From NCBI GenBank assembly GCA_001695595.3, contig MBPM02000017.1, positions 682,001-746,000 on the forward strand: DNA of 64,000 nucleotides, written 5' to 3'. The stretch comes from Plasmopara viticola. Lineage: Eukaryota; Oomycota; Peronosporomycetes; Peronosporales; Peronosporaceae. Shown here one piece after another: positions 36,401 through 48,401 of the stretch (the stretch's first letter is position 1; every line of letters begins with the position of its first letter). The notes under the pieces are model-generated. The model saw nothing but the letters and a program-made list of their open reading frames with translations. It was not told the DNA's origin and did no database searches. The position numbers and the translations under genes are program-made.

Positions 36401-38560
36401 TCTTATACATCAATCAGCATTACTAATTTTATCGCCGTTTGTGCTTCAACCTGAGACTTTTGGAATCGCCAATGTTGACTTCGCTCTATCTGCTTTTTTG
36501 GCTTGAGTTTCAACTTTGATTTTTTTGTCCAACATGGGATATTAGTATTTGTATAGGTCGTGATTTTTAAGAGTATAATGATACATATTCTACCAAATTG
36601 AGCTGGTATTTAACAATATAAGAACTAGGTAACAGGGCAATTTAAACAGAGGATGTGTGGGAAAGTGATCGATTGTCCAGAGATCAATTTGTGCAATGGA
36701 TTGCAATTGAATGAGCATTTTGTTTAATGCAAAAGTTTCTTATTGTTACAGCCTAAATAACTGATATACACATATTAAATTCTGCAATTAAGGCAGAAGT
36801 TAAATAAAGTTATGCTCCTTCAAAAAAAGCAGTGTGCAAATCGGTCTAAATACCAATAGGATGACTAAGATGACCGTTTTCTTAAAATCTTTATAGCGGA
36901 AAGACAGTTTTACTACATAAGCTCGACTTTTTGTAACGATTCCTTAAATTTATCTGATTGGAACGGATAGGAGAAAGACGCGTTGTAACCGCTACTTGAT
37001 GACTTTCATACAAAACGTCGACGTGTTCACAACGGTGTAGCAAAGAAGGCCACTAGTCGACGAGGTCATTAAGCGATAGTTTTGCCGTCTCCCAAGAAGG
37101 TCGCTCCGACCTCTGAAGGTACATTTTGATCCGAACCGGCCCTTTTACCCAAGGCTGGATCCATGACAAAGGCTGCACTTACATTAAAATCCCCGCGAGA
37201 TCCACGAGCGCGTATTTATCCGGCAGAGAACCGCTTATTCAAGAACGATTTTCGGAGAGCCTTTCACTCTATCGCGACGAAAAATGCGTATATAGCCCCT
37301 TATCTTTCGGTGGTATAATCATATTGTGTGACGTAAGTCACGTGATGTGAATTTAAATAAGAAGTTAATGTTTCTACATAGTCTAAACACCAATGCTTAT
37401 TGCGTGTTTCTATGCTTAATAGTAGTCAAATTAGGTTTTGTCCAGTAGGTGAATAATTATATTTGCTCATATTCGGGACTATAAAAGCTACGTTAAGTAT
37501 TGATTTGATCATTGCTAATTTATACAGTCAAGCTGATAGCGATCTGCGACTTATTCTAAAATATTGCAGACCGAAGGCGAAGACCTGAATTCACGCTTCA
37601 TCTTGAACAAATGCTCCGACAATCACCATCCGGTAGTTCTTCGTGACACTAATGCTTTGAACTAGAGCAATGAATCTGATATACTTTTTCCTTCCAGCTC
37701 TTCATTTCAAGACTAGTTTTGAAACAGAAGAAATATGTGGCTTAGCGAAAAGTTGAACAAATATAGTCAGCAGGGCAAGGGATGCAATTGCTTTCGCAAA
37801 ATATACGCAGAAAAGAATACGGAACCTTGCTTTTAGACTTCCGACGACGCTAAAAGAAGCCAATTCGATGAACTTTTGTAACTGTGCGCACATCCGCTAC
37901 AAGGTCGCGCTCAAAGAGTGTTTCTTTTCAAGCCAAGTATCGTTCATATATGCTATAAAGAAGTGGTCACTAAAAAGACTTCGTGGCGCGCGACACAGAT
38001 AAGCGTACTGCTTGGCGTCATGACCTGCATCAGTAAGATATAATCTGTCTTTTTCAAAGAACCAACGACACCTTTAAGAGAAGAGCAAGACTAACAACGT
38101 TCGAACACCACAAGACGTTCCAACGTTAGTACGCTATGCTGCTGGATGACTCTTTGGTTGCTCGTAGAGCATACTCGAGTCACGGGCATCTTTCACACTA
38201 AATCGGAATGGTCAAAGCCTTATGATCGACAACAATTTACCAGGATCAAAGTTTGAGCCTAAAACACAAGCCTGCAAGTCTGAGGCTCGTGCAATGAAGC
38301 TGAGTACTTTAATTATTCTTTTGTGCGAGTGTGCATTTTTGCAAAATAAGAAGGCCACATGCTTGTTCTGCATACGCTCCGTTTACTTATACAATACATA
38401 TTGCGCAGCCATTGCTCTCAACAAGCATTCGTGTCGATTATCAGATCGAGTGCTTGTCGAAAAAGCCAACACTATAACCTTATAAGGCGTAAGAGCACGA
38501 GATACAATTATCGTATAATGAATTTCGATGTACTTTTAATCCGCGAAAGTCTAACGAACG
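33411..38560. other. Unmatched 5-kb stretch, no recognised gene
   Basis: Separates two gypsy remnants that match the same block 1 sequence. Open frames are short. The most protein-like is on the minus strand at 35652-35984 (110 codons, beginning at GTG, with SVDFSKLLGFLIFPLLSKE and YNFDDFPSEGFTLGEK). Stops lie just upstream in its frame, so it could only be an exon or a gene fragment. A minus-strand ATG ORF of 63 codons at 37702-37893 is hydrophobic. I do not recognise either. Confidence 0.35.
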
Positions 38561-38569
38561 TGTGGGGTG

Positions 38570-40010
38570 TTGCTTACGGGAACAGTATGCTTGACTAAGG
38601 ACTTGTCGCAGACGACCCGCGAGCTGCCGTTCTGCGACCTTGGTCCGCATCATCATGCTCTTGAGCACGCATTGTCCACACCAATGACTTCAAAGTGAGC
38701 TTTACTTGTGGTCTTCGCGCCTTAGTTCAAGCAACAAGAAGCAAAGTCTTGCTGTAGACGCCAATGAATACAAGTAAATACATCTACGATGACAAGACAA
38801 TCGTGTCAAAGTGCGGCATCTACTCCTATAAGTTCTCAGGGTAATAATTTTTTTTTCAACTACTAAATTCAGTACTGACGACGGTGTCGCGCTGGAATTA
38901 CATTTACGTGGAAATGTCCTGGACGACAATCGGTACAGAAAGGATGGAGCCCTTGCTCTTTACGGTGTATTATGCTGCGATAATACTCACAATTGACGTC
39001 TGGTAAATGCAACTCGAGAAGGCAATATTATCGCTTTGTTGGGCTATCGGTCTTTGGATGGTCCGCTCTGGACATATATCGATCACCCATCAAGTACTGT
39101 CGCAAAATAAACTCAGAACGAGGAGTCGGCAGCTCAAGACAATGCTATCCAGATGTTCTTGTGGTCTAAACATACGATCGAGAACCAGCGTAGCAATACC
39201 GACAAGTCCAGCACAGTGGATAAATATCTTGTTTGCGTATAAGTCGATAGCGACCACAACACTAACGTTGACTACCAAGCAATAGACTACTAACAACCCA
39301 ATGACAACCGCAATCCTGTCAATGCGAGGCCGCGTTTGGCGGAAACTTCATCTGCTTTCGCAACTGTGCGTGCACTTACATGTGCTACAATAGTGAAGCA
39401 TGATCGATATAGATTACCCGTAGTTTAAAGCCTAGCTGTTGAGCTGCGAGCTTGACGAGAGAATATGGTTTTGTGTGGCTTTTGTCACGTACGCAATATA
39501 CATTCTCTGCAGCTCGCGACTGCGAAGACGAAGACGACCAAATACCTTGGCTTCTTGTCGTTTGATTGCAGCAGTAGAAAAATCTGGCGCATCATAGACG
39601 ATTGTGGATCCGGCAATATAATACCAAACTCAGCAACAAGACTTTTTGATTTTATCGAGCTCCTTTTATTGTCGGGTTCCCTGTTCCACTTTTAGTCCGT
39701 GTTTAGATGATATGACATTTACCTAACAACGTTTGCGTCATTTGCACTAGGCACGGGCAATTAATTGGCTGAGCCAAGCCAATATCGACGAGCGTTGCTC
39801 AAAGGATTGCGTGCCATTTCAACAGAGTTATCAAACAATGCCTCGTCTCAAGCCAATTGCAATCTGGATTTTATACAGCGGGCGCTAATCACGACATGCG
39901 CTGCTCAGTCAACAATGTGCGACTCAACACGATACGCCTTGTCCTAAATAAATTAGGGAAGTTTGATGAAGCTACGCCGTATGTGGCGATTGCTACTTAG
40001 TGGACAGAGC
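38570..40010 (-). mobile_element. Decayed Ty3/gypsy retrotransposon remnant (third copy)
   Basis: The minus strand near 39020-39075 reads MSRADHPKTDSPTKR, a damaged integrase signature. The order of matching blocks follows 9560-10990. It is more diverged than the other two copies. Confidence 0.65.
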
Positions 40011-43000
40011 GTGCATTAAAGAAGCCTCGCTTCAAATGCCTCGGTCAAACCTCAATCGCAAAGCATCCAATTCGTATGAGCACTGCTCATTTGTTTAGAT
40101 GCCACTCCATGCGCAAGGATAGGACTCGCATTACCATGAAATTGACCGTACCCTTTATGACATGCAGCACATGCGGTGGATAAAGAGTACCGCCCAGGAA
40201 CTTCCGTAGCAGCCGTTGTTTCGAATTATCGCCTCAGTATTAATTATCTTTATTTCAGGCTTTTAATTGTTTGGCACTTGATCATCTCGATTTAGTGTCT
40301 GCGCCAACAGCGCTTTAAAAAACACCAAAGTTCCTCTAGACCAAAGCATAGAACCCTTAACTTTGACAGAGCTAGCATTAAGAATAGACTTCCTGTCTCG
40401 AGATAGATATGAAAGGGGAAGATTTCGAAGCTTATAATAAATAAATTACACCTATTGCACACTTCGACCAAATTTAGTTCACAAAATGATCTGGTATCTT
40501 CCTGCACGCCTCGCCTAAGCAAGATGCTGTGCTGGTGCCTTTAGGGGACATGAAAAAGGCGGCTACATTTGCAGCCCTCCCTGCTGCCAAATGGCTGTAA
40601 CGCACCACGGTGTTGAGCTCTAGTAATTGACTTCTTATGACAATAGCTTGACACCTTCAAGTCAAAATAAATCAGCCATATACTGAGCTTTAAGCAGGTT
40701 AGCTTAATTTTGTTCGACAGCATCGCTGCATTTTTAATCTCAGGAGTCTAGCAAAAATTGTCCTGACTTTAATAGCGCAAAGCGCTGCTGTAGTATAGAA
40801 AATGGTCGTATGCCGAATATACGCACGTTTTGGTAATAGGTGATGATAGGTGAATCCTTCTGATTTTGAAAGACTTTGTCAAATGTTATCATAAGCTGAT
40901 GCTGACATCCCTGTGATATTCATCGTCACTAACCAACCTATCATAAGTGCGACGTCCCTAACAAACCTTTCAGAAGTGTGACATTCATAGTATGAATCCT
41001 CAAAGTAGTCTACTGCGATTATAGCTTACACAATACGTCTAAAAATGACACGCCATGATTGTAGAAGTATCGTCGACGTTCTAAAATCGGGTGTTCTTTG
41101 TGCTTTTAACACAGTCCTTACCACTCGTTCTTGGCGAAGCTTCTAGCACGTTGCAGAGCTTGAAATTTCGCATTGTGGTTCGAATGATCGTAGCAGCCTA
41201 GGCGTGTCTCTAGTTAATGATGAGCTACGACACAATAAGTAAAGTAAAAAAGATGATAGAAAAAGAGGCATTTTACGGACAGTTTGATTGCTTTGTCGCG
41301 GCTACGTCGCAATTGATTGAATGCAGCAAGCTCAAGGCGATAACGATAATCACGCCGTATCGTCACAGCTGCCTTTTGGGATCCATTTTCTTAAGAGATT
41401 CACGACAACGAGGGCAAAAATAGTGGCAGCGTACTCAGTGGAATGTCGTCTTCTGTGACGCTTGCTACGTGAAACTTTACCACTAAGCCAAATGTGAATA
41501 AAAGCCTATCGGTTCAGTGCAGCGCATCGACTGGATGAAACAAGGATCCATATCTTAATTGTGGTATGACGTTTCATTCACTCTACAGTCAACCAGGTGA
41601 GCATTTTTGTGACGTTTATAAAAGACGTTCGTGGTAAGCAGCGGATAGATGAGTGTGCAGACGTATAATGAGTTTGTCCAATCAAAGGTACGATTTATAT
41701 AAAGACACTCGGAATCAAAGGTGTCCGAGAAACAATAAGCACACAAACACATGTTGAGAAAAGCGAAAATAAACGATGATAGCGACAACTTCTTCACTCG
41801 AATGATCTCGGGGTGATATGATACGCGCTACACGGAAAGGCTTGACAGAGTCTGAATTATGAGCCTGATTTTGGCCGCCACAGTATGAACGATTCACCAG
41901 CTATTGAAAGTTTAACAAGCATCGAGTGCCTTCTCAGTCCGCAACAACGAAATTATTGGTCCCAATATTCTTTAGCTGTCGGTAGTACAAAATCACAAGT
42001 CGTTAATACGACTCAAGATTAGTGATATGCACATTTTATCCATCACCCCTGATTGACTTTAATCGCTTCTGGTTGGCTGATCGTTTAATCCTTGGTCGAA
42101 TGTCATCGGCGCTTCGAGTTCAAGTCGCACTTGATGCAGAGACTACGTCGACGCGAAAATCATCAAAGAGGAGACGCCATGTTTTTGTCAACAGCCACCC
42201 AAGAATGGGATTGCTCAAGTGCTCTTAAACTCTTCGTTTCGATTCTTGTGAGGAGATTGCAAAAGTGTTGTAAATTAACGCCCGTACCAGCATGAAAGAT
42301 AAAAAACAAGTCTAACACTGCGAGCCTCATGTCAGTCTATTGTCGGCTGCAATTGATGTGAGCTCTGCGTCATCAACGACTTCGTTGTCGTAGCACAACG
42401 TTGCCAAATGGATAGCAACAACCACGTTGGCTTTATAACATTCACGAATGCATGTTGACGATATAATTTATCACACGCGACTTCACTGTCCGACCCGAAT
42501 TGTCGCGTGTCCTGCTGGACCCTTGTCCAATCCTAGTTCATCGTCCAATTCTCCATCCACTCGGATTTTAAGTGCACTGGCGCATATCTAGATTGACTAT
42601 TGTCCTTGTTTGAAGAGCGATTGCAAGTGCTATACTGGATGTGGCGGCTTGAGGCTTTGGCTTTAAGCTCCTGCTGCTGACTCGCGTCCGTTTTCTTGAG
42701 TAACGTCCGCACTTTTTTTTATTTCTGATGTAGTCTCAACGCAGCTGCATCGGCTATGAGTAGTGGACGTGGATGCATAGGGATGGAGCGCCACACCACT
42801 CGTGCTTTTTTCTACCGGTTCTGATGTAGACAAAGATCCGATGCACACTGGCTTCTTTTGCGCTCACCGGTATCTGCTTGTTGTCAACACGAACTTGATC
42901 ATGTTTTAGCGATGCCTGCAAATCAAAACATCTTTGATGTGATAGATTATGGCGAAGTTAGTAAGGACGCAGGATTTGAACCGCAAAGATAGTGAAAATA

Positions 43001-43541
43001 CACAATAGTAGATAAAATTATAGGGAATTAAGGTTAACCCTCCAAATATGATTTAAATTGATTGGCTTTTTTGGCTTCTGATTGGCTGAACGGTCAATTC
43101 TCGATCGAAAATTAATTTATAATGTTACAACTACCTAAGGCCAGAAATACTATGAATATGGCACAATCTTTTGTTGTCACTATTAGCTCACTCATACTGG
43201 ATATCAAGATTGTCAAAGACTTTGGCTCGATTTTGATAGATACATTAATCTATTTAAACCGACGGCGCCATCTTGAAGTCGTCCAATCGCTAATGAACCA
43301 AATTATAAAAAATTTAACTTATGCAGTGATGACCATGCTTGCTATGGGCCTGATACTAGAGATGCACTAACATTGATATATACAAAACATGAATTTTGAG
43401 AAACATTGTGATGAATGCGTGAGGCTAGTCGAAATGGTAAAAAAGAAAAAAAACACATGACAATTCAAGGCTAAGAAGACAGTTCAGGCACAAAGTTCGC
43501 CAACAGCGTCCACCTTGATGTCGAAAAAGTTCGAGAGACGC
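40011..43541. other. Gene-free duplicated stretch
   Basis: Parts match 10991-14276 in block 1 (for example 41140-41420, 43190-43370 against 13950-14100). It contains a dispersed repeat at 40465-40625. ORFs near 42022-42848 are short and in competing frames, and I recognise none. Confidence 0.45.
40465..40625 (+). repeat. Dispersed repeat fragment of unknown class
   Basis: Closest relative of 11577-11752 (there reversed). It has the same CACTTCGACC, CCTGCACGCCTCG, AAGATGCTGTGCTG, GCAGCCCTCCCTGCTGCCAA and CACCACGGTGTTGAGCTCTAG order. Confidence 0.5.
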
Positions 43542-45080
43542 TTAAGCATTTCCTCTATGCTTCTTATGAGGAAGGTGTCCCTCCCGTTGTAATTTTTGTG
43601 TCACGCGCGGATCTTGCCTGAGTGAGAGATTGGTAAGGTATTCAAGCATATCATTTGCTGTTTCTTGCATACCCGGATATTTCTGGAGCCATCGGAATAA
43701 TTCCACAATCTCTTCAAACGAATGTTGTTTACACAACAAATCAAACAATTTCCTGTTGGTAAAGTGCTTTTCCGCTCGGTAAAGATTCACGTACAACATT
43801 CCCTGCACGAACTTTAGATCACCAAGTACAAATTTTCCTGATGGAACCAGATGTCCGAAAAAGTCTTGAGGTGACGCGCCGTTATGCAACCATAGCCATC
43901 TCGTCAACAATGCTTGTAAATTTTTCGCGTGGGTTCCAAAGCCAAAATGTGGCGCTTTATCAAATATCTGATCAAAGAGTTGTGAGTTGAGCAACTGCAT
44001 CACACTGTTCCACGAAGACTTTTCGGCCAAAAAACGAAGAAAATCGTCGTAGTAAAAATAATGTCTTTCGGAATCTGGAATCACACTGTTCCAGTACTTT
44101 TCAACATAGTCGAGCCACAAAGGGAACATGCCAACGTCGTCATATGAACCCACACGCAAAATGTCGAAAATGGATTTTGGCGATACTTGACGTTGCAGCC
44201 ATTCGGCAAGCACAAGCTGCTCGGTGTTCGACTTTGATACCATAAACAATTGCATGCGTTTAGCCAGTTTTTCTGTGCCCGATTTGTGTCGGAGCCATTC
44301 GAATAGTGCTACTACTTGTTGGCGCGAATCGGATGGTGTCGATTTCAGTAAAGGCACTACTGAAGACTTGTCCTGTTCCGTCTGCAAATCGTATCTGTTC
44401 ACCAAGAATGCAAATAGTTCCCTGTCGTCAAAGACTGCGTGACTTGTGGCCGTGTCCCTTTTGATCGTTTCAATCGTACCCGCGCCACCTAAAAGGCGGT
44501 ACATTTTCACATAGTCGAACCACCAGAGAAGCTTGGGGTCGTACTCTTTCGTGTCTGTAGTCATAAGATGCACTTTCATGTATCGAAACGTGTGAGCAGG
44601 GCTTTCTCGGGCTTCCAAGCAGTGAGAAAACACCTTTTTTCTGATATCATTGATCTCCCAGGGAATATCCGTCGACTCGATCAAATCTCTCCATTTTTTG
44701 TTCGAAAGTAAATTGGTCACGAATTTCATCATTTTATCGATCTCAACGTCACTAAGCCGCTCAACTGCGCTTGTGGTGCCGTGTAATGAAGGTGGTGTAA
44801 TTTTGAGTCCAAGTGCAAGCCTTGTGTCCGAAAGCTCTTTACCAATTTGCGCGACAACACGCTCCCCTGACGTAGTTCTTGATTCATTGTTCTTGTCAAA
44901 GCTAAAAGTGCTTTCTCTAGATGCAGCAGTGTCATTTCTTGCCCTTGTCGGGCTATTGGGGGAAAAGGGGGAGGGACTGATTGTGTCCGGCTCCTCATCT
45001 CGTCGCGCATTCGAGCTGAGCGCGAAACAAGCACAAGCCCCAACAAGACAGATGGATATAGTTCGTACTAAGCCAAGCAT
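43542..45080 (-). CDS. Secreted WY/LWY-type effector protein with degenerate RxLR-EER region
   Basis: Intronless 512-residue protein on the minus strand. The signal peptide is residues 1-25 (ICLVGACACFALSSNA). A serine/proline-rich linker (31-60) follows, then SRTTSGERV (68-75), a degenerate RxLR followed by an ER reminiscent of the EER end. Folded modules match those of the proteins at 5756 and 28250. They include ARESPAHTFRYMKV with FDYVKMY (157-194), FEWLRHKS and WLQRQVSPKSIFDIL with LDYVEKYW (260-330), WLWLHNGASPQDFF with GDLKFVQGMLYVNLY (395-434), and LFRWLQKYPG (461-470). The basic tail is weaker (PHKKHRG), so nuclear import is less likely. The start is the ATG at 45080. An upstream in-frame TTG at 45170 is rejected because the ATG gives a clean signal peptide. 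It converges on the plus-strand effector of block 2. Host target unknown. Confidence 0.88.
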   Translation of the reverse strand: MLGLVRTISICLVGACACFALSSNARRDEEPDTISPSPFSPNSPTRARNDTAASRESTFSFDKNNESRTTSGERVVAQIGKELSDTRLALGLKITPPSLHGTTSAVERLSDVEIDKMMKFVTNLLSNKKWRDLIESTDIPWEINDIRKKVFSHCLEARESPAHTFRYMKVHLMTTDTKEYDPKLLWWFDYVKMYRLLGGAGTIETIKRDTATSHAVFDDRELFAFLVNRYDLQTEQDKSSVVPLLKSTPSDSRQQVVALFEWLRHKSGTEKLAKRMQLFMVSKSNTEQLVLAEWLQRQVSPKSIFDILRVGSYDDVGMFPLWLDYVEKYWNSVIPDSERHYFYYDDFLRFLAEKSSWNSVMQLLNSQLFDQIFDKAPHFGFGTHAKNLQALLTRWLWLHNGASPQDFFGHLVPSGKFVLGDLKFVQGMLYVNLYRAEKHFTNRKLFDLLCKQHSFEEIVELFRWLQKYPGMQETANDMLEYLTNLSLRQDPRVTQKLQREGHLPHKKHRGNA

Positions 45081-45117
45081 GCGCCTAAACTTCCTCGTGA
45101 TGCGCACGTCTGCACGC

Positions 45118-45131
45118 AAATTAAAGAATGA
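45118..45131 (-). promoter_or_regulatory. Oomycete Inr-like core promoter
   Basis: The minus strand reads CTCATTCTTTAATTT, which fits the oomycete consensus GCTCATTYYNCAWTTT with one mismatch in the core and one at the first base. It lies 37 bp upstream of the ATG and is the best match of the four loci. Confidence 0.65.
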
Positions 45132-45270
45132 GTGGAGGATAGAATCAAAGAGTTTAAAAAGTTGAAGCAATCAGCGAGCGACTTCCACATTCCCATTTTT
45201 TTATCTTGAACTACCACCTTGTTGTTCTGCCCAGCACACGTGACCGGGAGGTACGTGGTCAGATTCCCAC

Positions 45271-46251
45271 AGGATCCGAATGTAGACATTTCACTAAAGC
45301 TGGCGAGCAAGCACACTCAAGAGGTGTGACTGCCTTGCCAACCCGCACTGACCAATAGAGCAAAGGACTTCCGGTCATGGGTCAGATAGCTGCCAGCATC
45401 CCGCGCAGCAAGACAGCTAAGTCCTAGCGTGTGAGTTCTGAGAGTACCAAGCACATTTCAAAAAGTTGGCAGCGCACGCATTCTTGCCCTCTGTAACTTT
45501 GACCGTAAAGTGATGGGACTAGCTGTCTTCAATACATTGAAATTGTCAAGGAGTAACTGTCAATTCTGAACGCATTGAATCAACAATTACTCACTTCGGT
45601 AAAAAATTGTTCGTCGGCGACGATGTTTTCCAAACAACATGGTCCACAAACATTTCCCTTTCCTGCATTTACACCATGCCCTGGATCCGATCCTACACGA
45701 TCGTGAGGATACATCGCACGATAATGCTCTTTGTCCAAAAAAGAGCCGGCCAAAGCGACATGGGGACTGGCTACGCAATAGCGCAATCAGTCATTTTGTA
45801 AGGAATCAGAGGTAGGAGAAAAAATGTTTTAGTATATTGATCGACGCATTAGCTATACCACAGCATTACTATGTGGCTTTGCAGTCTTTGTCGTCGAGAC
45901 CGAAGCACCAAATGACGTATTTTTCGATGTTTGTATTTCAAAAAACCGGATTCACTAACATAGCCAGCGAGGAGCCTATATGAGTCACGTTAGTGGAGTC
46001 AGCTCTGACGGCATGACTGGCGATGCAACGCTTACAGCCTCTTCACTAATAACATCACGTTCTGCATGTATCAGACCTAAACCGTCAATGACAGAGACCG
46101 CTCAGAATCCTGGCTGATCTCTCAGTATCCGGTGCTTATGGGGTCGTAGAGAAGCCATGAAAATGCCTCAACATTTCCCTGGCAAATCATTTAGTATCTC
46201 ATGACTGTATCATAGCACCCTTTTATTGTATAGGAACACAGGGATGAGATT
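45271..46251. other. Gene-free stretch before hairpins
   Basis: No supported gene. A minus-strand frame at 45580-45780 reads like protein (SFLDKEHYRAMYPHDRV, GKGNVCGPCCLENIV) but has no ATG at its start and a stop just upstream. It may be an exon or fragment of an unrecognised gene. Confidence 0.3.
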
Positions 46252-46409
46252 GCGCAGGGAATTGATTCGTGCAGAGAGCTAATAGAAGTTCTATTGGAAG
46301 TTCGTGCAGAGAGCGAATAGAACTTCTGATAGAATTGATTCGTGCAGAGAGCGAATAGAGCTTCTTATAGAACTTCTATCAGCTCTCTGCACGAATCAAT
46401 TCCCTGCGC
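46252..46409. repeat. Long inverted repeat with internal tandem repeats (hairpin 1)
   Basis: The 43-bp arms at 46252-46294 and 46367-46409 are reverse complements with one mismatch. They start GCGCAGGGAATTGATTCG. The left arm and loop contain about three direct copies of a roughly 36-bp unit (GATTCGTGCAGAGAGC plus AATAGA-CTTCT). Confidence 0.93.
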
Positions 46410-46416
46410 ATTATAG

Positions 46417-46512
46417 CAGTAAAATAACGAAATTGAAAGCCAGGGAAAACGACCTGTTCTTCTATTATAGAACAGGTCGTTTTCCCTGGCTTTCAGTCTC
46501 GTTATTTTACTG
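46417..46512. repeat. Long inverted repeat (hairpin 2)
   Basis: The 44-bp arms at 46417-46460 and 46469-46512 are reverse complements with two mismatches around an 8-bp loop TCTATTAT. The ends read CAGTAAAATAACG and CGTTATTTTACTG. It begins 7 bp after hairpin 1. It could be a foldback or MITE-type element, but no convincing target duplication is visible. Confidence 0.93.
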
Positions 46513-48401
46513 TACGTTTTAAATCAGATTTAAAAATCAAGCTCAGAAGTGCCGATATAACACACTGAAGTATTTTCTGTAACGGCTGCGCTTTACAAAG
46601 TATAAGTGAAACAGCTAAAGTAGTCAAAATAATTAATTCGGTGAGCTCCACGAAGTATTGAGCCATGTAACTAGCGTGAATTTGCGGCTCCATAGCAAAT
46701 TCACACTTCTAATAGAAAGATAAGGTTAAGTATGTTTTCTATACTTCATTTTAAACACATGTATAGTTTTACGTCTAGATTTGAGCCCATTACAGCTCCT
46801 TGAGCTATTGTTCTACTCTTGATATTAGGTATGCCGTCATCAAATCAAATAGGGCAATTTTTATCATTATTTAGTAGCGAAAAAGAATTAAGATCATGTG
46901 CATGATGCATGGCTCATGCGAAGAGCGCGTGATTGGTTATTCAAAGTGTTGCTGGGTTGACTAATCCTGCAATCGAAATGTCGGTAATCATAGATAAGAT
47001 CGAATAAAAATGTGCGACAGAAAATACTATAGTTTGGAATCCTTGATGATATGAGAGGGTCTTTGGTTAAAGAAAAAAGGTGCAAATTGTTTTTTTTTGC
47101 ACACGACCGGCTCACTAAGTAGCAGTAGATAAAAAGATTACGCTTTAATAGTTAAACGATGATAGGAACTCCCCATAGTATTCGATATCGAATGCTGAAA
47201 TAGAAAATATCTCAAATACACAAAATCGTCGGTCATGTGCAAACAAACTTAGCAGGACAACAAATACACGAATAATATTGTGAGCAAGAGCAGCTTATAA
47301 AGTTCGCGCTAATTTTCCTTGCTCTCTCTCTTTTACAAGATCCAAGCTAAGGAGATCCTCCATACAAACGTTCTTCAAAACACAAAGCTTATCTGCACTA
47401 GACAATGACTTATAACAAATTTTGCGCTAATACGACGACTGAAAAATTCTTTGAAACGACTCAAAGTGTGTGACCAAGTTAGTTACGTGTATGTGGTCCC
47501 GCAAGGCCAATATACACGACATTAACTTTGAAAGCAAAGTCATGGCAGATTGGCTCGCTATGGTTGAGTAGCAGGGTAGGAATGTCGATTGAAGGTCCAT
47601 CGGAGCCCTTGCAAGATAAGTGAGATGGGTCTGTCGGAGCGTCGGTGATGCAAGAAATTTACTTTACGATTTCCGTATGATAAAGACTACTGACGCACGT
47701 AAAGCTCCGGCACCTACCTTCAAATTGATTAACAATAACAGAGATCCGAGAACTAACTCTATTTTTGAGCTCCGGCAATTAATTATGCTATTTTTCTCGA
47801 ATATGACAGGATAGATTGACATACACAGAGATCTAAACCACGCGCTAGGACTATGCTGTCTCTAGAGCGGTATGCTGGTATCCATTTTCGGATCAGTTTT
47901 CGGATCTTCTCACTACATTATGGGAGTTTTCGGTCAGTGAGGCGCCTAGGGCTGGCTTAATTCGAATCGAGTGGGTATCGAATCAGGCAACTTTCGGTTC
48001 TTGGATTAAGTAACTAACCACCTGAGCCACAAAGTCGGTTTGGCAAGCACAAAGGAGGCATAACTTTAAGCATTTAAGCCGTTGTAACAATTGAAAAGCC
48101 GTTTTCGGGTGCCAAAAAATGCCGACAAACGACGAGGAATATAAATTATAGCGCAAAAATATGTCTCATGCGATTGCGTCATACGGTCGGCACATGCTAA
48201 ATGATCCTTCTCATTTTTTACATCGAGTGGGTAAAGACTATACATTACAGTTTTAAAGCAAGTCAGCGATAGTACAGAGGGCCTCGCTGCAAAAGCTCTT
48301 CGATTCATCAATCTTTCAATACGTGGACAATGAAACATTATCTGCCTTCTTTATTCTCAAATTCCTATAAGAGATACTGAATTTGTATGTTCGATCCGTC
48401 T
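46513..48401. other. Gene-free stretch between hairpins and copia element 2
   Basis: No supported gene. A 63-codon ATG ORF on the minus strand at 46502-46693 encodes a hydrophobic segment (LTELIILTTLAVSLIL) but has no recognised family and reaches into hairpin 2. A tRNA-like sequence lies at 47965-48035. Confidence 0.4.
47965..48035 (-). repeat. tRNA-like sequence, probable tRNA-derived SINE head
   Basis: The minus strand has TGGCTCAGGTGG, a perfect A box, and GATTCGATACCC, a near B box, about 45 bp apart. The acceptor and T stems do not pair, so it is not a working tRNA. A CTGTCGGAGCGTCGGT block shared with the element near 8240 lies at about 47630. Confidence 0.4.

Larger units (their letters stand above)
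18508..45270. repeat. Segmental duplication, block 2
   Basis: Second copy of block 1 in the same orientation and order. It is interrupted by a copia element (20792-25391). It also has about 5 kb without a counterpart (33411-38560), flanked by two gypsy remnants that both match the single block 1 remnant at 9560-10990. Copy B also lacks about 220 bp present at 4052-4273, the junction being near 27052. The similarity ends about 190 bp upstream of the minus-strand effector gene. Confidence 0.85.

Noticed and set aside
42960..43000. GGTTCAAATCCTGC on the minus strand, resembling a tRNA B box
   Set aside because: No A box or pairable stems at the expected distance. A single motif of this length is not enough for a tRNA gene.
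46417..46512. Hairpin 2 as a transcription terminator or CRISPR-like repeat
   Set aside because: The arms are far longer than a terminator, there is no T-run function in eukaryotic messenger RNA, and there are no regularly spaced repeats with spacers.
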